Below, one piece after another: positions 21,146 to 30,568 of a stretch of DNA of 64,000 nucleotides (within the stretch, counting starts at the first letter, position 1; each line of letters begins with the position of its first letter). Under the pieces are notes generated by a model, which ran no database searches, was not told where the DNA came from, and worked only from the letters and a program-made list of their open reading frames with translations. This stretch comes from Pantoea sp. CCBC3-3-1. Its GTDB lineage: Bacteria > Pseudomonadota > Gammaproteobacteria > Enterobacterales > Enterobacteriaceae. The DNA lies in NCBI RefSeq assembly GCF_007981265.1, contig NZ_CP034363.1:3906001-3970000 (forward strand), given 5' to 3'. The position numbers and the translations under genes were made by a program.

Positions 21146-22705
21146 ATGAACAAAACGCAAAATGACACACCTCTCTATATTAAGGTGCATGAAAACGATA
21201 ATGTCGCCATCGTGGTCAATAATAACGGCCTGAAGGCGGGCACGGAATTTCCATGCGGTTTACAACTCAAAGAGCATATTCCCCAGGGGCATAAAGTTGC
21301 GTTAAGCGATATTGCCAAGGGCAACGATATTATTCGTTACGGTGAAGTCATCGGCTATGCCCTGCGCGATATTCTGCGCGGCAGCTGGATTGATGAGTCG
21401 CTGGTGGTGTTGCCGGAAGCACCGGAACTCGCCAGCCTGCCGCTCGCCACCCATATTCCTGCCGATTTACCTGCGCTTGAAGGGTATACCTTTGAAGGCT
21501 ATCGCAACGCCGATGGCAGTGTGGGAACACGAAATCTTCTGGGGATTACCACCAGCGTTCACTGTGTCGCGGGCGTTGTGGATTATGTTGTTCAGATTAT
21601 TGAGCGGCAGCTGTTGCCCAACTATCCCAATGTCGATGGCGTGGTCGCCCTCAATCATCTTTATGGCTGCGGCGTAGCGATCAATGCGCCTGCCGCCATC
21701 GTTCCTATTCGCACTATCCATAATCTTTCGCTGAATGCTAACTTCGGCGGCGAAGTTATGGTCGTGGGGCTGGGCTGTGAGAAGTTGCAGCCGGAGCGCT
21801 TGCTGGAAGGCACCCCTGACGTACAGGCCATTTCGCTTGGTGAAGAAGATATTGTGCGCCTTCAGGACGAAAAACATGTCGGCTTTGAATCGATGGTGCA
21901 GGATATTTTGCAGGTTGCCGAACGCCATTTACAGCGCCTGAACCAGCGTCAGCGCGAGACCGTTCCGGCTTCAGAACTGGTCGTCGGCATGCAGTGTGGT
22001 GGTAGCGATGCTTTCTCGGGCGTCACCGCGAATCCCGCCGTGGGTTTTGCTTCCGATTTGCTGGTACGTTGCGGCGCAACGGTGATGTTTTCAGAAGTCA
22101 CGGAAGTGCGCGATGCCGTTCATCTGCTCACGCCACGCGTGATCAATAAAGAGGTGGGTAAGCGCCTGCTGGAAGAGATGGCCTGGTATGACGACTATCT
22201 GAATATGGGGAAAACCGATCGTAGCGCGAACCCTTCTCCGGGCAATAAAAAAGGGGGGTTAGCCAACGTGGTGGAAAAGGCGCTGGGCTCAATTGCCAAA
22301 TCCGGACGAAGCGCCATTGTCGAAGTGCTTTCGCCGGGTCAGCGTCCGACTAAACGCGGCCTGATTTATGCCGCAACGCCCGCCAGCGATTTCGTTTGCG
22401 GCACGCAGCAGATGGCTTCGGGTATTACCCTACAGGTGTTTACGACCGGTCGCGGCACGCCTTACGGCCTTGCGGTGATCCCGGTGATCAAAATGGCTAC
22501 CCGAACGGCGCTTGCCGACAGATGGCATGACCTGATGGATATTAATGCGGGAACGATAGCGACGGGAGAAGAGACCATTGAGCAGGTGGGCTGGCGGCTG
22601 TTTGAACTGATTTTGGATATTGCCAGCGGACGCAAACAGACCTGGTCAGATCGCTGGGGGATACGCAATTCACTGGCGGTCTTTAATCCTGCCCCTGTCA
22701 CCTGA
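21146..22705 (+). CDS. garD: Galactarate dehydratase
   Basis: Dehydrates meso-galactarate to 5-keto-4-deoxy-D-glucarate, feeding the same GarL aldolase as GudD. The protein is 519 residues (523 in E. coli) of the UxaA/GarD family. The N-terminal SAF domain (about 10-90, [18 protein letters not shown]) is followed by the catalytic half with [36 protein letters not shown] and [20 protein letters not shown] 21146 has AGGA 11 bases upstream. It is divergent from gudP, so a single intergenic region can coordinate both branches. In E. coli garD lies elsewhere on the chromosome. Confidence 0.97.
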   Translation: MNKTQNDTPLYIKVHENDNVAIVVNNNGLKAGTEFPCGLQLKEHIPQGHKVALSDIAKGNDIIRYGEVIGYALRDILRGSWIDESLVVLPEAPELASLPLATHIPADLPALEGYTFEGYRNADGSVGTRNLLGITTSVHCVAGVVDYVVQIIERQLLPNYPNVDGVVALNHLYGCGVAINAPAAIVPIRTIHNLSLNANFGGEVMVVGLGCEKLQPERLLEGTPDVQAISLGEEDIVRLQDEKHVGFESMVQDILQVAERHLQRLNQRQRETVPASELVVGMQCGGSDAFSGVTANPAVGFASDLLVRCGATVMFSEVTEVRDAVHLLTPRVINKEVGKRLLEEMAWYDDYLNMGKTDRSANPSPGNKKGGLANVVEKALGSIAKSGRSAIVEVLSPGQRPTKRGLIYAATPASDFVCGTQQMASGITLQVFTTGRGTPYGLAVIPVIKMATRTALADRWHDLMDINAGTIATGEETIEQVGWRLFELILDIASGRKQTWSDRWGIRNSLAVFNPAPVT

Positions 22706-22714
22706 TTTATTTTA

Positions 22715-22744
22715 CGGTGCCGGTAAGCGTATTGGCCGGCACCG
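22715..22744 (+). terminator. Hairpin downstream of garD
   Basis: CGGTGCCGG and CCGGCACCG pair perfectly over 9 bp with a 12-nt loop, 10 bases past the garD stop, followed by CTTTAAT. It also lies between garD and the convergent yqcA gene. Confidence 0.6.
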
Positions 22745-22776
22745 CTTTAATGCTGACAGGGAGGAATCAAACCTTT

Positions 22777-23226
22777 TCAGCCAAGCTGTTTAGCCCATTC
22801 TTCAATCCAGGGTGAAGAGACTTCTTCCGGTTCGGGATGCTCGGTCGCATCGATCAGCAAAACATCACCTATGCGCCGGGCAGCATGCTCCTGCAATAAA
22901 TCATCAAATTTTTTGCCTGCGCCACAGAAATCATCATAGCTATTATCGCCCAGCGCGATTACGCCATAGCGTAACGTGGGCTGATGACCGAGCTTATCCT
23001 TAATGGCGTGAAACAGAGGCGCGATACTGTCCGGAAAATCACCCTGTCCTGTCGTCGACGTGATAATCAGCGCCACGTTTTCACTGTAGCGCAGCCAGTC
23101 ATCCAGCGTTGGATCTTCAAAAATTTTTACCTGGTGGCCCTGATCCACCAGCAGAGGTTCCGCTTCTTCCGCAACCAGCAGTGCATTACCGTAAACCGTA
23201 CCGACAAAAATACCTACCTGAGCCAT
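22777..23226 (-). CDS. yqcA: Flavodoxin YqcA
   Basis: Short-chain FMN-binding electron carrier of the MioC/YqcA type, 149 residues. The FMN phosphate loop is GTVYGNA (a variant of TxTGNT), with [11 protein letters not shown] and [18 protein letters not shown] as the isoalloxazine loops. The redox partner is not established. It ends the operon yqcC-truC-yqcA, 17 bp after truC, as in E. coli. Confidence 0.95.
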   Translation of the reverse strand: MAQVGIFVGTVYGNALLVAEEAEPLLVDQGHQVKIFEDPTLDDWLRYSENVALIITSTTGQGDFPDSIAPLFHAIKDKLGHQPTLRYGVIALGDNSYDDFCGAGKKFDDLLQEHAARRIGDVLLIDATEHPEPEEVSSPWIEEWAKQLG

Positions 23227-23243
23227 GCTTTTCTCCTTTTCCT

Positions 23244-24023
23244 TTATTCTGCTGCACTATCCTGAAGGCGGGCGGCATCAAACTCAACCCTGGGAAGATG
23301 AGGGAGACACGCCTGCCAACCAAATTGCTGCATTGCTCCCTGCCAGACAGTATCCAGCCCGGCACGCAGTACCAGCGGTTCTCCCGTAACCGGGTGAGTC
23401 AGCTGAAGTTCGCTGGCATGCAGCATCAGCCGTTTCATACCGAAATGCTGGGCCGCACTCCGGTTTTGCCGCAAATCGCCATGCGCGCTGTCGCCGATAA
23501 TCGGATGGCGCAGATGAGTCATATGACGGCGCAGCTGATGCTTACGGCCTGTTTGCGGCTTCAGCTCCATCAGCGTATAACGCGATGTCTCATAACGGCT
23601 AACCGGAACCGGTAACTCAGCAGTGGCCAGCGCACGCCAGTGCGTTACCGCAGGCTGGGGGGCCTTCTCAGGACTGGCGAATTTATCCGCAATTTTATCC
23701 AGCTCTTCGGTCAGGGCATAGTCAAGGGTTTCTTCGCCATCAAGCCAACCGCGCACCACAGCATGGTAGGTTTTTTGCAGCTGGTGCTGCTCAAACTGTT
23801 GCGACAATAACCGGGCGACCTCGCTGGACAATCCCATCAGCAACACGCCTGAAGTCGGTCGATCAAGGCGGTGAACGGTAAACACGTGCTGACCAATTTG
23901 ATCGCGTACGGTTTGCATCACAAAAACGCTTTCATGTCTGTCGAGCCAGCTGCGGTGAACCAGCCATCCGGCAGGCTTATTTACCGCCACCAGCCATTCA
24001 TCCTGATACAAAATCTCCAGCAT
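23244..24023 (-). CDS. truC: tRNA pseudouridine(65) synthase
   Basis: Isomerises U65 of certain tRNAs (Ile1 and Asp in E. coli). The protein is 259 residues of the RluA family, without an S4 domain. The catalytic aspartate is Asp54 in HRLDRPTSG, at the same residue number as in E. coli TruC. The KPAGWLVH and [14 protein letters not shown] motifs are intact. Its ATG overlaps the yqcC stop by one base, implying translational coupling. Confidence 0.96.
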   Translation of the reverse strand: MLEILYQDEWLVAVNKPAGWLVHRSWLDRHESVFVMQTVRDQIGQHVFTVHRLDRPTSGVLLMGLSSEVARLLSQQFEQHQLQKTYHAVVRGWLDGEETLDYALTEELDKIADKFASPEKAPQPAVTHWRALATAELPVPVSRYETSRYTLMELKPQTGRKHQLRRHMTHLRHPIIGDSAHGDLRQNRSAAQHFGMKRLMLHASELQLTHPVTGEPLVLRAGLDTVWQGAMQQFGWQACLPHLPRVEFDAARLQDSAAE

Positions 24024-24349
24024 CAGGAATCATGCTCGAACAGTTGATCCAGCTGATTCAGCATGTGAAGCAACGTCGCCCGGCCGGGCATGCTGCCTTC
24101 CAGCGCCATTTCATAATAAGGCGCAATAGCCAGCTTAACCGGCAGAGGCGTTTCTGTATCCAGTAAGTTTTGCATGCGCGGAATAAACACCCATTGCAGC
24201 CACTGAACCGGCATCATGGTATCCACACAGAAGGGTTCCGGGCTTTCAAAAGCCTCTGTGTTTGGGGCGCAGGTTTGCCACAGTCCCGCATCGTGTAATA
24301 CCTGCTCAATCGCCTGCAAGCGTTCGCGAACTTGTTGTTCCCGGCTCAT
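24023..24349 (-). CDS. yqcC: YqcC family protein, function unknown
   Basis: Small protein of 108 residues, all predicted helical (MSREQQVRERLQAIEQVL at the start), of the DUF446 family. No enzymatic motif is visible. It is always linked to truC in enterobacteria; here the two genes share one base. It is the first gene of the yqcC-truC-yqcA operon and lies just downstream of the csrB terminator. Confidence 0.93.
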   Translation of the reverse strand: MSREQQVRERLQAIEQVLHDAGLWQTCAPNTEAFESPEPFCVDTMMPVQWLQWVFIPRMQNLLDTETPLPVKLAIAPYYEMALEGSMPGRATLLHMLNQLDQLFEHDS

Positions 24350-24433
24350 AAGCGCTCTCCTGTATCAGAATTCAGAGTTAAAAAAGGGCCGCAAGCATAG
24401 CACTACCACGCGGAGATGGTAAAAGTATGGACG

Positions 24434-24466
24434 AAAAAAAGGGAGCACTGTGAAAACAGTGCTCCC
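24434..24466 (-). terminator. Intrinsic terminator of csrB
   Basis: GGGAGCACTG and CAGTGCTCCC pair over 10 bp with a 6-nt loop, followed on the minus strand by seven T residues. Confidence 0.92.
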
Positions 24467-24732
24467 GGTTCGTTCGCAGCCATCCCGCTACATCTATGCT
24501 CCCTGCTCGTCCTTGATAACTTTGTCCTGCAGCTTCCTTACTTTTTCACCGTCACTGGCGAGAGTCCCTAAGCATCCTGGCTCGCTGCCTATACTGGCAG
24601 CTCCCATTCTCCATCCTGGAGGTGTCCCTGGTCTCAATCCTGAGATATCCTGACTTCATCCTGAAGCCTTTCCCTGTTGCATCTTCCCGATGTGTCCTGA
24701 CTCATTCCATAAGTAACAGCATCCCTTCCGAC
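24434..24732 (-). ncRNA. csrB: CsrB small RNA, antagonist of CsrA
   Basis: CsrB sequesters the translational regulator CsrA. On the minus strand this stretch carries 21 GGA triplets, many presented in hairpin loops: CTTCAGGATGAAG, CTCAGGATTGAG and CTCCAGGATGGAG. It ends in a strong terminator, GGGAGCACTG...CAGTGCTCCC followed by T7. The position between yqcC and syd is that of E. coli csrB. The 5' end is inferred from GTCGGAAGGGA, similar to the E. coli start, and could be some 20-30 bases further out. At about 299 nt it is shorter than the E. coli RNA (about 369 nt). Confidence 0.93.
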
Positions 24733-24885
24733 GTAATAGATTTTGCCCGAATCCCCCAGGCAAACAATATAGCCTGAGCACTTTTTTGATTTATACCCGT
24801 TTTTGTTCGGAAACATCTAAAACAACGTTTTGATTTACTAGGTTTTTGTCAAAAAAGCTTTATCAGTCCCGACGTATTAAAAAGC

Positions 24886-24919
24886 GATATCTTACAGATA
24901 TTGTAAGATATCTCTCACA
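24886..24919. promoter_or_regulatory. UvrY (GacA-type) box and overlapping palindrome upstream of csrB
   Basis: On the minus strand 24919-24902 reads TGTGAG-N6-CTTACA, one mismatch from the GacA/UvrY consensus TGTAAG-N6-CTTACA. It is centred about 178 bp from the inferred csrB start, near the E. coli distance. Overlapping it, 24886-24912 is a perfect 11-bp inverted repeat (GATATCTTACA, 5-bp spacer, TGTAAGATATC), which supplies a second CTTACA/TGTAAG pair. Confidence 0.75.
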
Positions 24920-24933
24920 CGGGGACCGGCACA

Positions 24934-25488
24934 TTATTGTACAGGATCAATTATCTCCAGAGCGTCAACAAACGCGGCTAAGTCTTTGGCCAGTACTTCA
25001 CGCTTCTGCGTTCCAGGCTGCTCAAGAATGACTTCTCCGCTCAAATTACATACGGATATGACATCCATTTCAGAAGCCGTAGTGGCGATAAATAAGGTGG
25101 GAGTCTGTTTCAGACGGCGCTTCATCACCAGATGACCGATCAAATTTTCCTGCACCCGCAGGAAGTCGTCTTCACTCCAGGTCTGCAACAACGTACAGTC
25201 CTTGCCGCCAATATTGACATACATATCACCGGCAAACTGAGAGGTGTACCAGGCGACAATTGCCGGCTGCAATTGCAAATCTAACGCTCGTTCTATCGCA
25301 TCGAAATTTTTCGCCAGCGTAAAAGGCTGCGGCATCCAGTAAATTGCTTCCCCCACCGTTTGCTGAATGCAGGGGGAAGGCACACCATAGAGTTCGCTGC
25401 TGGCAGGGGGATGACCGCATTGCTGGATCCAGCGATGGCAGTATTTATCGGTAAACTCTTTCAGTGCATGGGTAATCTCTTCACTCAT
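24934..25488 (-). CDS. syd: SecY-interacting protein Syd
   Basis: Peripheral cytoplasmic protein that binds SecY and is thought to monitor or disassemble abnormal SecYEG translocons. The protein is 184 residues (181 in E. coli). Recognisable family stretches are ALKEFTDKYC near the start and GEAIYWMPQPF, with DMYVNIGG in the centre. It is divergent from queF and reads towards csrB, as in E. coli; its stop is 15 bp from the UvrY box. Confidence 0.95.
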   Translation of the reverse strand: MSEEITHALKEFTDKYCHRWIQQCGHPPASSELYGVPSPCIQQTVGEAIYWMPQPFTLAKNFDAIERALDLQLQPAIVAWYTSQFAGDMYVNIGGKDCTLLQTWSEDDFLRVQENLIGHLVMKRRLKQTPTLFIATTASEMDVISVCNLSGEVILEQPGTQKREVLAKDLAAFVDALEIIDPVQ

Positions 25489-25624
25489 TCTTTTTTCACT
25501 CTTAACGGCCTGAGTTACACTAAGGCTATGTTCATATTCACTCGCGAATACGCCATCTGGCGCGTCGTGAGCGGAAATTTAATTTGCGACACCGCCAGCT
25601 TAAGGCAGGCCAAAAGGTATTACG

Positions 25625-26470
25625 ATGTCTTCACCAGATTCACATCAGGCGCTCAGCGGCCTGACGTTGGGAAAACCAACAGAGTATCACGATAGCTATG
25701 CGCCTTCTTTATTGCAGGCTGTGCCACGGAGTATGAACCGTGAGCCTCTTGGGCTTTATCCTGAGAACTTACCTTTCCACGGCGGCGATATCTGGACGCT
25801 GTATGAATTGTCCTGGCTTAACGCTAAAGGGCTGCCGCAGGTAGCGGTAGGCGAAGTTAATCTGGATGCCAGCAGCGTTAATCTGATCGAATCGAAAAGC
25901 TTTAAGCTTTACCTTAACAGCTTTAATCAGACGAAATTTGCTGACTGGGGTGAAGTGCGAGCGACGCTTGAGCGCGACCTTAGCGCCTGCGCTCAGGGCA
26001 ACGTCAGCGTCGCGTTATTCCGTCTGCGGGAAATCGAAGGCCAGCCGATTGGCCATTTTTCCGGTTACTGCATTGACGAACAGGATATCGAAATCGATAA
26101 CTATCAGTTCACGACCGACTATCTGGAAAAGGCGACACAGCCTGAAGTGGTGGAAGAGCAGCTGGTCAGCCATCTGCTGAAGTCTAACTGCCTGATCACC
26201 AACCAGCCTGACTGGGGCTCGGTACAAATCAGCTATCGCGGCCCGCGCATTCAGCGCGAGGCGCTGTTGCGTTATCTGGTCTCTTTCCGCCACCATAATG
26301 AGTTCCATGAGCAGTGCGTAGAGCGTATTTTTAACGACATCCTGCGCTTCTGTCAGCCAGAAAGCCTGAGCGTTTATGCTCGCTATACCCGACGCGGTGG
26401 TCTGGATATCAATCCATGGCGCAGCAACGGCGATTTCCGGCCGGGTCTTTCCCGCCTGGTACGTCAGTAA
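25625..26470 (+). CDS. queF: NADPH-dependent 7-cyano-7-deazaguanine reductase
   Basis: Reduces preQ0 to preQ1 in queuosine biosynthesis. The protein is 281 residues, the long YqcD-type QueF made of two tunnel-fold halves. The QueF signature [17 protein letters not shown] (NADPH side) is at about residues 88-104. The catalytic thioimide-forming cysteine is Cys189 in [15 protein letters not shown]. It is divergent from syd across about 136 bp; no riboswitch is apparent there. Confidence 0.97.
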   Translation: MSSPDSHQALSGLTLGKPTEYHDSYAPSLLQAVPRSMNREPLGLYPENLPFHGGDIWTLYELSWLNAKGLPQVAVGEVNLDASSVNLIESKSFKLYLNSFNQTKFADWGEVRATLERDLSACAQGNVSVALFRLREIEGQPIGHFSGYCIDEQDIEIDNYQFTTDYLEKATQPEVVEEQLVSHLLKSNCLITNQPDWGSVQISYRGPRIQREALLRYLVSFRHHNEFHEQCVERIFNDILRFCQPESLSVYARYTRRGGLDINPWRSNGDFRPGLSRLVRQ

Positions 26471-26593
26471 AGGGTTCGATTTGCGAGTTGTTACGCATTA
26501 GCACCACGTGCACTCTTGTTTATCTGTTGCGGACAGGGCTAATCTGGACAGGAGCGAAGCGGAGCAGCCTCGCTCTGTGGCGCGATCTCTTTC

Positions 26594-26651
26594 ACATTTG
26601 CCTGAGGCGCTCAGGTAAATGTTTGTTGCTGAGTGACTTACCCTTATGGGT
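26594..26651 (+). promoter_or_regulatory. Two hairpins in the ppnN leader
   Basis: A 13-bp stem (ACATTTGCCTGAG, GCG loop, CTCAGGTAAATGT, one mismatch) at 26594-26622 is followed by a small ACCC-TTAT-GGGT hairpin at 26640-26651, ending a few bases before the AGGAG ribosome site of ppnN. There is no T-run, so a leader or RNA-stability role is more likely than termination. Confidence 0.45.
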
Positions 26652-26665
26652 GTAAAGGAGTTAAT

Positions 26666-28027
26666 TTGATTACTCATATCAGCCCGCTGGGCTCAATGGA
26701 TCTGTTGTCACAACTGGAAGTCGATATGCTGAAACGTACCGCCAGCAGCGACCTCTACCAACTCTTTCGCAACTGTTCACTCGCCGTCCTTAACTCCGGT
26801 AGCCAGACAGACAGCAGTCATGAATTGTTGTCACGCTTTGAGAACTTCGATATCAACGTTCTGCGTCGCGAGCGCGGCGTCAAGCTGGAACTCATTAACC
26901 CACCGGAAGAAGCCTTTGTGGACGGGCGCATCATTCGGGCCTTGCAGGCGAATTTGTTTGCCGTACTGCGCGACATTCTGTTCGTCAACGGCCAGTTCGA
27001 CAGCGCTGAACGTTTCCAGCAAAACGCCGACGATTCGGTGCAGATCACTAACCTGGTGTTCTCTATCCTGCGTAACGCCCGGGCGCTGCACGTTGGTGAA
27101 CTGCCTAATACCGTCGTGTGCTGGGGTGGCCACTCAATCAATGCGGTTGAATATCAGTATTGCCGCAATGTCGGTTCGCAGCTGGGGCTAAGAGAACTGA
27201 ATATCTGTACCGGCTGTGGTCCGGGGGTGATGGAAGCGCCGATGAAAGGCGCAGCGGTAGGCCACGCGCAGCAGCGTTATAAAGAAGGACGCTTTATCGG
27301 GCTGACCGAGCCGTCGATCATTGCTGCCGAGCCGCCGAATCCGCTGGTCAATGAGCTGATTATTATGCCGGACATTGAGAAGCGTCTGGAAGCGTTTGTC
27401 CGTATTGCGCACGGAATTATTATCTTCCCGGGGGGCGTTGGTACCGCAGAAGAGTTGCTTTATCTGCTGGGCATTCTGATGAACCCGCAAAACCAGGAGC
27501 AGGTCCTTCCGCTGATCCTCACCGGGCCGAAAGAGAGCGCGGACTATTTCCGCGTCATGGACGAATTCATCGTCAGTACGCTGGGTGAAGCCGCTCGTAA
27601 GCACTACGCCATCATTATTGATGACGCGCCCGAAGTGGCACGCCTGATGAAGAAGGCGATGCCGAAGGTAAAAGAACACCGTCGCGAAACGGGAGATGCT
27701 TACAGCTTCAACTGGGCAATACGCATCGATCCTGAACTTCAGGTGCCCTTTATACCGACGCATGAAAATATGGCCAATCTTAATCTCTACCCTGACCAGC
27801 CTGCCGAACAGCTGGCCGCCTCGCTGCGCCGGGCTTTCTCCGGCATTGTGGCCGGTAACGTAAAAGATTTAGGAATTCGGGAGATTAAAGAAAAAGGCCC
27901 GTACAAGCTGCATGGCGATCCGGAAATGATGCGCCGCATGGACGATTTGTTACAGGGATTTGTTGCCCAGCACCGTATGAAGCTGCCGGGAACGGCCTAC
28001 ATCCCCTGCTACGAAATCATCAGATAA
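26666..28027 (+). CDS. ppnN: Pyrimidine/purine nucleotide 5'-monophosphate nucleosidase
   Basis: PpnN (YgdH) cleaves nucleoside monophosphates to base and ribose 5-phosphate; in E. coli it is a (p)ppGpp target that tunes growth recovery after starvation. The protein is 453 residues. The LOG-type catalytic segment is [17 protein letters not shown], preceded by [19 protein letters not shown]. Translation starts at TTG 26666, supported by an AAAGGAG six bases upstream and by alignment to the E. coli start ([11 protein letters not shown]); the frame upstream to 26633 is not conserved. RelA, maker of its regulator, is in the same window. Confidence 0.95.
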   Translation: MITHISPLGSMDLLSQLEVDMLKRTASSDLYQLFRNCSLAVLNSGSQTDSSHELLSRFENFDINVLRRERGVKLELINPPEEAFVDGRIIRALQANLFAVLRDILFVNGQFDSAERFQQNADDSVQITNLVFSILRNARALHVGELPNTVVCWGGHSINAVEYQYCRNVGSQLGLRELNICTGCGPGVMEAPMKGAAVGHAQQRYKEGRFIGLTEPSIIAAEPPNPLVNELIIMPDIEKRLEAFVRIAHGIIIFPGGVGTAEELLYLLGILMNPQNQEQVLPLILTGPKESADYFRVMDEFIVSTLGEAARKHYAIIIDDAPEVARLMKKAMPKVKEHRRETGDAYSFNWAIRIDPELQVPFIPTHENMANLNLYPDQPAEQLAASLRRAFSGIVAGNVKDLGIREIKEKGPYKLHGDPEMMRRMDDLLQGFVAQHRMKLPGTAYIPCYEIIR

Positions 28028-28072
28028 TTACCCGGGAGCGGCAGCCGTGCCGCTCTTTCTTTGTGTGTACTT

Positions 28073-28843
28073 ATGACCATTCATTTACTGATTGTTGACG
28101 CTCTCAACCTGATCCGCCGCATTCATGCCGTTCAGGATTCGCCCTGCCAGGAAACCTGTGTGCATGCATTGCAGCAGCTTATTCTGCACAGCAAGCCAAC
28201 GCACGCCGTTGCGGTTTTCGATGACGACGATCGTCATGAAGGCTGGCGTCACCAGCTGCTGCCCGACTATAAAGCGGGCCGCTCGCCTATGCCGGATAAT
28301 CTGAAAGAGGAGATGCCACAGCTAAGAGCCGCTTTTGAAGCCGCAGGCGTCGCCTGCTGGCAGGCAGTCGGCGAGGAAGCGGACGATCTTGCCGCGACGC
28401 TGGCGACAAAAGTGGCCGCCAGCGGTCATCAGGCGACGATTGTTTCTACCGACAAAGGCTACTGTCAGCTGCTGGCACCCAATATTTTGATTCGCGACTA
28501 TTTTCAGAAGCGCTGGCTGGACGTGCCGTTTATTACCGGCGAATTTGGCGTGGCACCTTCGCAGCTGACCGACTACTGGGGCCTGGCTGGTATTAGCAGC
28601 AGCAAGATCCCAGGCGTGGCGGGTATTGGCGCGAAAAGCGCAGCGGAATTGCTGAAGGAGTTCGGCACGCTGGACGCCATCTGGCAGAACCTGCCCGCGG
28701 TGGCGGAAAAGTGGCGGAAAAAATTAGAGCAGCAGCAGGAGACCGCACAGATTTGCCGTCAGGTTGCTACGCTGAAAACCGATTTGATTTTAGAAGGGAA
28801 CCTGAAGGCGCTGCGTCTACCGCAAAATACGCCTCAGGTTTAA
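28073..28843 (+). CDS. xni: Flap endonuclease Xni (ExoIX)
   Basis: Structure-specific 5'-flap endonuclease related to the 5' nuclease domain of DNA polymerase I. The protein is 256 residues. Acidic metal ligands are visible in [33 protein letters not shown] and [10 protein letters not shown]. The helix-hairpin-helix segment is [20 protein letters not shown] 28073 gives MTIHLLIVD as in E. coli; a TTG four codons upstream in frame is possible but not homologous. In E. coli sdaCB lies between ppnN and xni; here they are adjacent. Confidence 0.95.
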   Translation: MTIHLLIVDALNLIRRIHAVQDSPCQETCVHALQQLILHSKPTHAVAVFDDDDRHEGWRHQLLPDYKAGRSPMPDNLKEEMPQLRAAFEAAGVACWQAVGEEADDLAATLATKVAASGHQATIVSTDKGYCQLLAPNILIRDYFQKRWLDVPFITGEFGVAPSQLTDYWGLAGISSSKIPGVAGIGAKSAAELLKEFGTLDAIWQNLPAVAEKWRKKLEQQQETAQICRQVATLKTDLILEGNLKALRLPQNTPQV

Positions 28844-28879
28844 CCAGCGATGCCAGGCATCTGCGGGACAGTGGAGGCA

Positions 28880-28976
28880 CGAGGAACAGAAGATTTTCAC
28901 AAAGACGCAAAAAGCGATATCCGTGGCCGGCTCCGTCCATGGCCCGTGACCCTTTGTTCCTGACCTCTGTTCCTCG
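28880..28976. repeat. Structured intergenic repeat, copy A
   Basis: Terminal arms CGAGGAACAGA (28880-28890) and TCTGTTCCTCG (28966-28976) pair perfectly over 11 bp and enclose TTCACAAAGACGC, a CCGGC core, CCATGG, and then TTCCTCGCGCGTT. A second copy at 62806-62899 shares the internal words but has different arms that also pair. It sits between the convergent genes xni and rlmM, so a terminator role is possible. Confidence 0.65.
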
Positions 28977-29021
28977 CGCGTTGAGTTTCTCAGTGCTCTG
29001 ATAAGCCGCAGTCGTTTTCGC

Positions 29022-30122
29022 TTAACGCTCGTCGCGACGGCCTGGCGTTGCGCTCCAAATCCGCCAGATATGCACCGTCACCTCTTCACGATCGTGATAG
29101 AGCTGACGCGCCCGAATCTGCGCGTTGATGCCGTTGGCTTTTAGCTTTTCATCAATCATCGCCAGATTTTGCGATACTTCTTCGTAGCGCTTTTTCATCG
29201 GTAGCTTGAGGTTGAAAATAGCCTCGCGGCACCAGCCGTTGATCATCCAGTCGGCCATCAGGTTTGCTACGCGAACCGGTTTTTCTACCATATCGCACAC
29301 CAGCCAGTAGATATTGCTGCGCGTAGGGCGATAGCGGAAGCCATCTTCGCGATGATGGAAGACCTGGCCGGTATCCATCAGGCTGGGTGCCATCGGGCCA
29401 TTGTCTACGGCGTGAACCATCATGCTGCGTTTAACCAGCTGATAGGTCCAGCCACCGGGGCAGGCACCGAGATCCACCGCATACATCCCACTCCCCAAAC
29501 GTTCATCCCATTCGTCGGCAGGAATGAAGACGTGAAACGCCTCTTCCAGTTTCAGCGTTGAGCGGCTGGGTGCGTCAGACGGGAACTTCAGGCGTGGAAT
29601 GCCCATAAAGAACGGCGAGTTGTTCTCAGGCAGCGAATAACCGACGTAGCAGCAGCCCGGTGCGATGAAAAAGACATGCACTACCGGACGCTTGTTGCTT
29701 TCGTAATTCAGCAGGATCCCCGCAGCACGCAGGCCAGCACGCAGCGGAACGGTAAATTTTCGGCAAAACTTCAGCAGCTCTTTGCTTTCGTTCGTATCAG
29801 GGACTTCAACCCGCAGTTCGCCGCCCTTTTCCACTACGCCAGTTAGCATGCCAGCAACAGGCGTTACCCGATCGGTTGGTGGCAGATCGCGCAGCAGCTC
29901 GCCCACCACGATCATCTGGCGGGAAAAGATCAGCTCGCTGAAAGGTAACTCACGCACCAGCTTTTCCGCCTCTTCTGGCTGATAGCATTCAAACAGCACG
30001 TAGCCGGAGTCTTCTTTCACGCGCGCGAAACCGAAGACTTCGCGTTCTGCGGCTTTTGCAGTGATCTCTGCCGCACACTCTTTTTCAAAGCCCAGACGGC
30101 AGTAGAGTAAAACTTTATTCAT
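29022..30122 (-). CDS. rlmM: 23S rRNA 2'-O-ribose C2498 methyltransferase
   Basis: Methylates the 2'-O of C2498 in 23S rRNA before subunit assembly. The protein is 366 residues. An N-terminal THUMP-like domain (about 1-170) is followed by a Rossmann methyltransferase domain with [16 protein letters not shown] (SAM site) and a catalytic K-D-K-E set typical of RrmJ-fold enzymes, part of which shows in [12 protein letters not shown]. Its first codons overlap the end of ygdD by 8 bases, so the two are coupled. Confidence 0.96.
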   Translation of the reverse strand: MNKVLLYCRLGFEKECAAEITAKAAEREVFGFARVKEDSGYVLFECYQPEEAEKLVRELPFSELIFSRQMIVVGELLRDLPPTDRVTPVAGMLTGVVEKGGELRVEVPDTNESKELLKFCRKFTVPLRAGLRAAGILLNYESNKRPVVHVFFIAPGCCYVGYSLPENNSPFFMGIPRLKFPSDAPSRSTLKLEEAFHVFIPADEWDERLGSGMYAVDLGACPGGWTYQLVKRSMMVHAVDNGPMAPSLMDTGQVFHHREDGFRYRPTRSNIYWLVCDMVEKPVRVANLMADWMINGWCREAIFNLKLPMKKRYEEVSQNLAMIDEKLKANGINAQIRARQLYHDREEVTVHIWRIWSATPGRRDER

Positions 30123-30510
30123 GGCGTTCTGCCCTTTTTTTCAGACGCAGTGCGCCAACTAACATCAAAATCCAGCCAATCAGGAAGCAGGTGCCCCCGA
30201 CTGGCGTGACATAAACCCACAGCATAAGGTGGGACAGCGCCAGACAATATAAGCTGCCGCTGAACAGCACGGTACCAAGCGCCAGAAAGGCGCTGCTCCA
30301 GTAAAACCAGATATTGGCGCGACGCAGCATAGCGGCGGCCAAACCCAAAATTGCCAGCGTATGAAACCCCTGGTATTCCAGGCCGGTTTTCAACCAGGCC
30401 ATTTCGCCCGGGCCTAAAGACTTACTTAACATGTGGGCGCCAAACGCACCCAGCATCACAAACACAAACCCGCTGATTGCCGTAAAAATCAGCATTGCAC
30501 GACTCGACAT
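30115..30510 (-). CDS. ygdD: DUF423 inner-membrane protein YgdD
   Basis: Small integral membrane protein of 131 residues, the E. coli length, with about four hydrophobic helices ([69 protein letters not shown]). Function unknown. The start at 30510 matches E. coli YgdD (M-x-SR-x-MLIF); AGGA lies upstream. The frame is open another 32 codons into the gcvA end, but that part is not conserved. It sits in the operon gcvA-ygdD-rlmM. Confidence 0.93.
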   Translation of the reverse strand: MSSRAMLIFTAISGFVFVMLGAFGAHMLSKSLGPGEMAWLKTGLEYQGFHTLAILGLAAAMLRRANIWFYWSSAFLALGTVLFSGSLYCLALSHLMLWVYVTPVGGTCFLIGWILMLVGALRLKKRAERHE

Positions 30511-30568
30511 TGATATCATCCTCTGAACTTGCCTGCGCCGCCGGAGCCACGCAGGAACCATACTGACT

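Noticed and set aside
24450..24653. Small plus-strand frame over csrB
   Set aside because: The segment is the antisense of the CsrB RNA with its GGA repeats.
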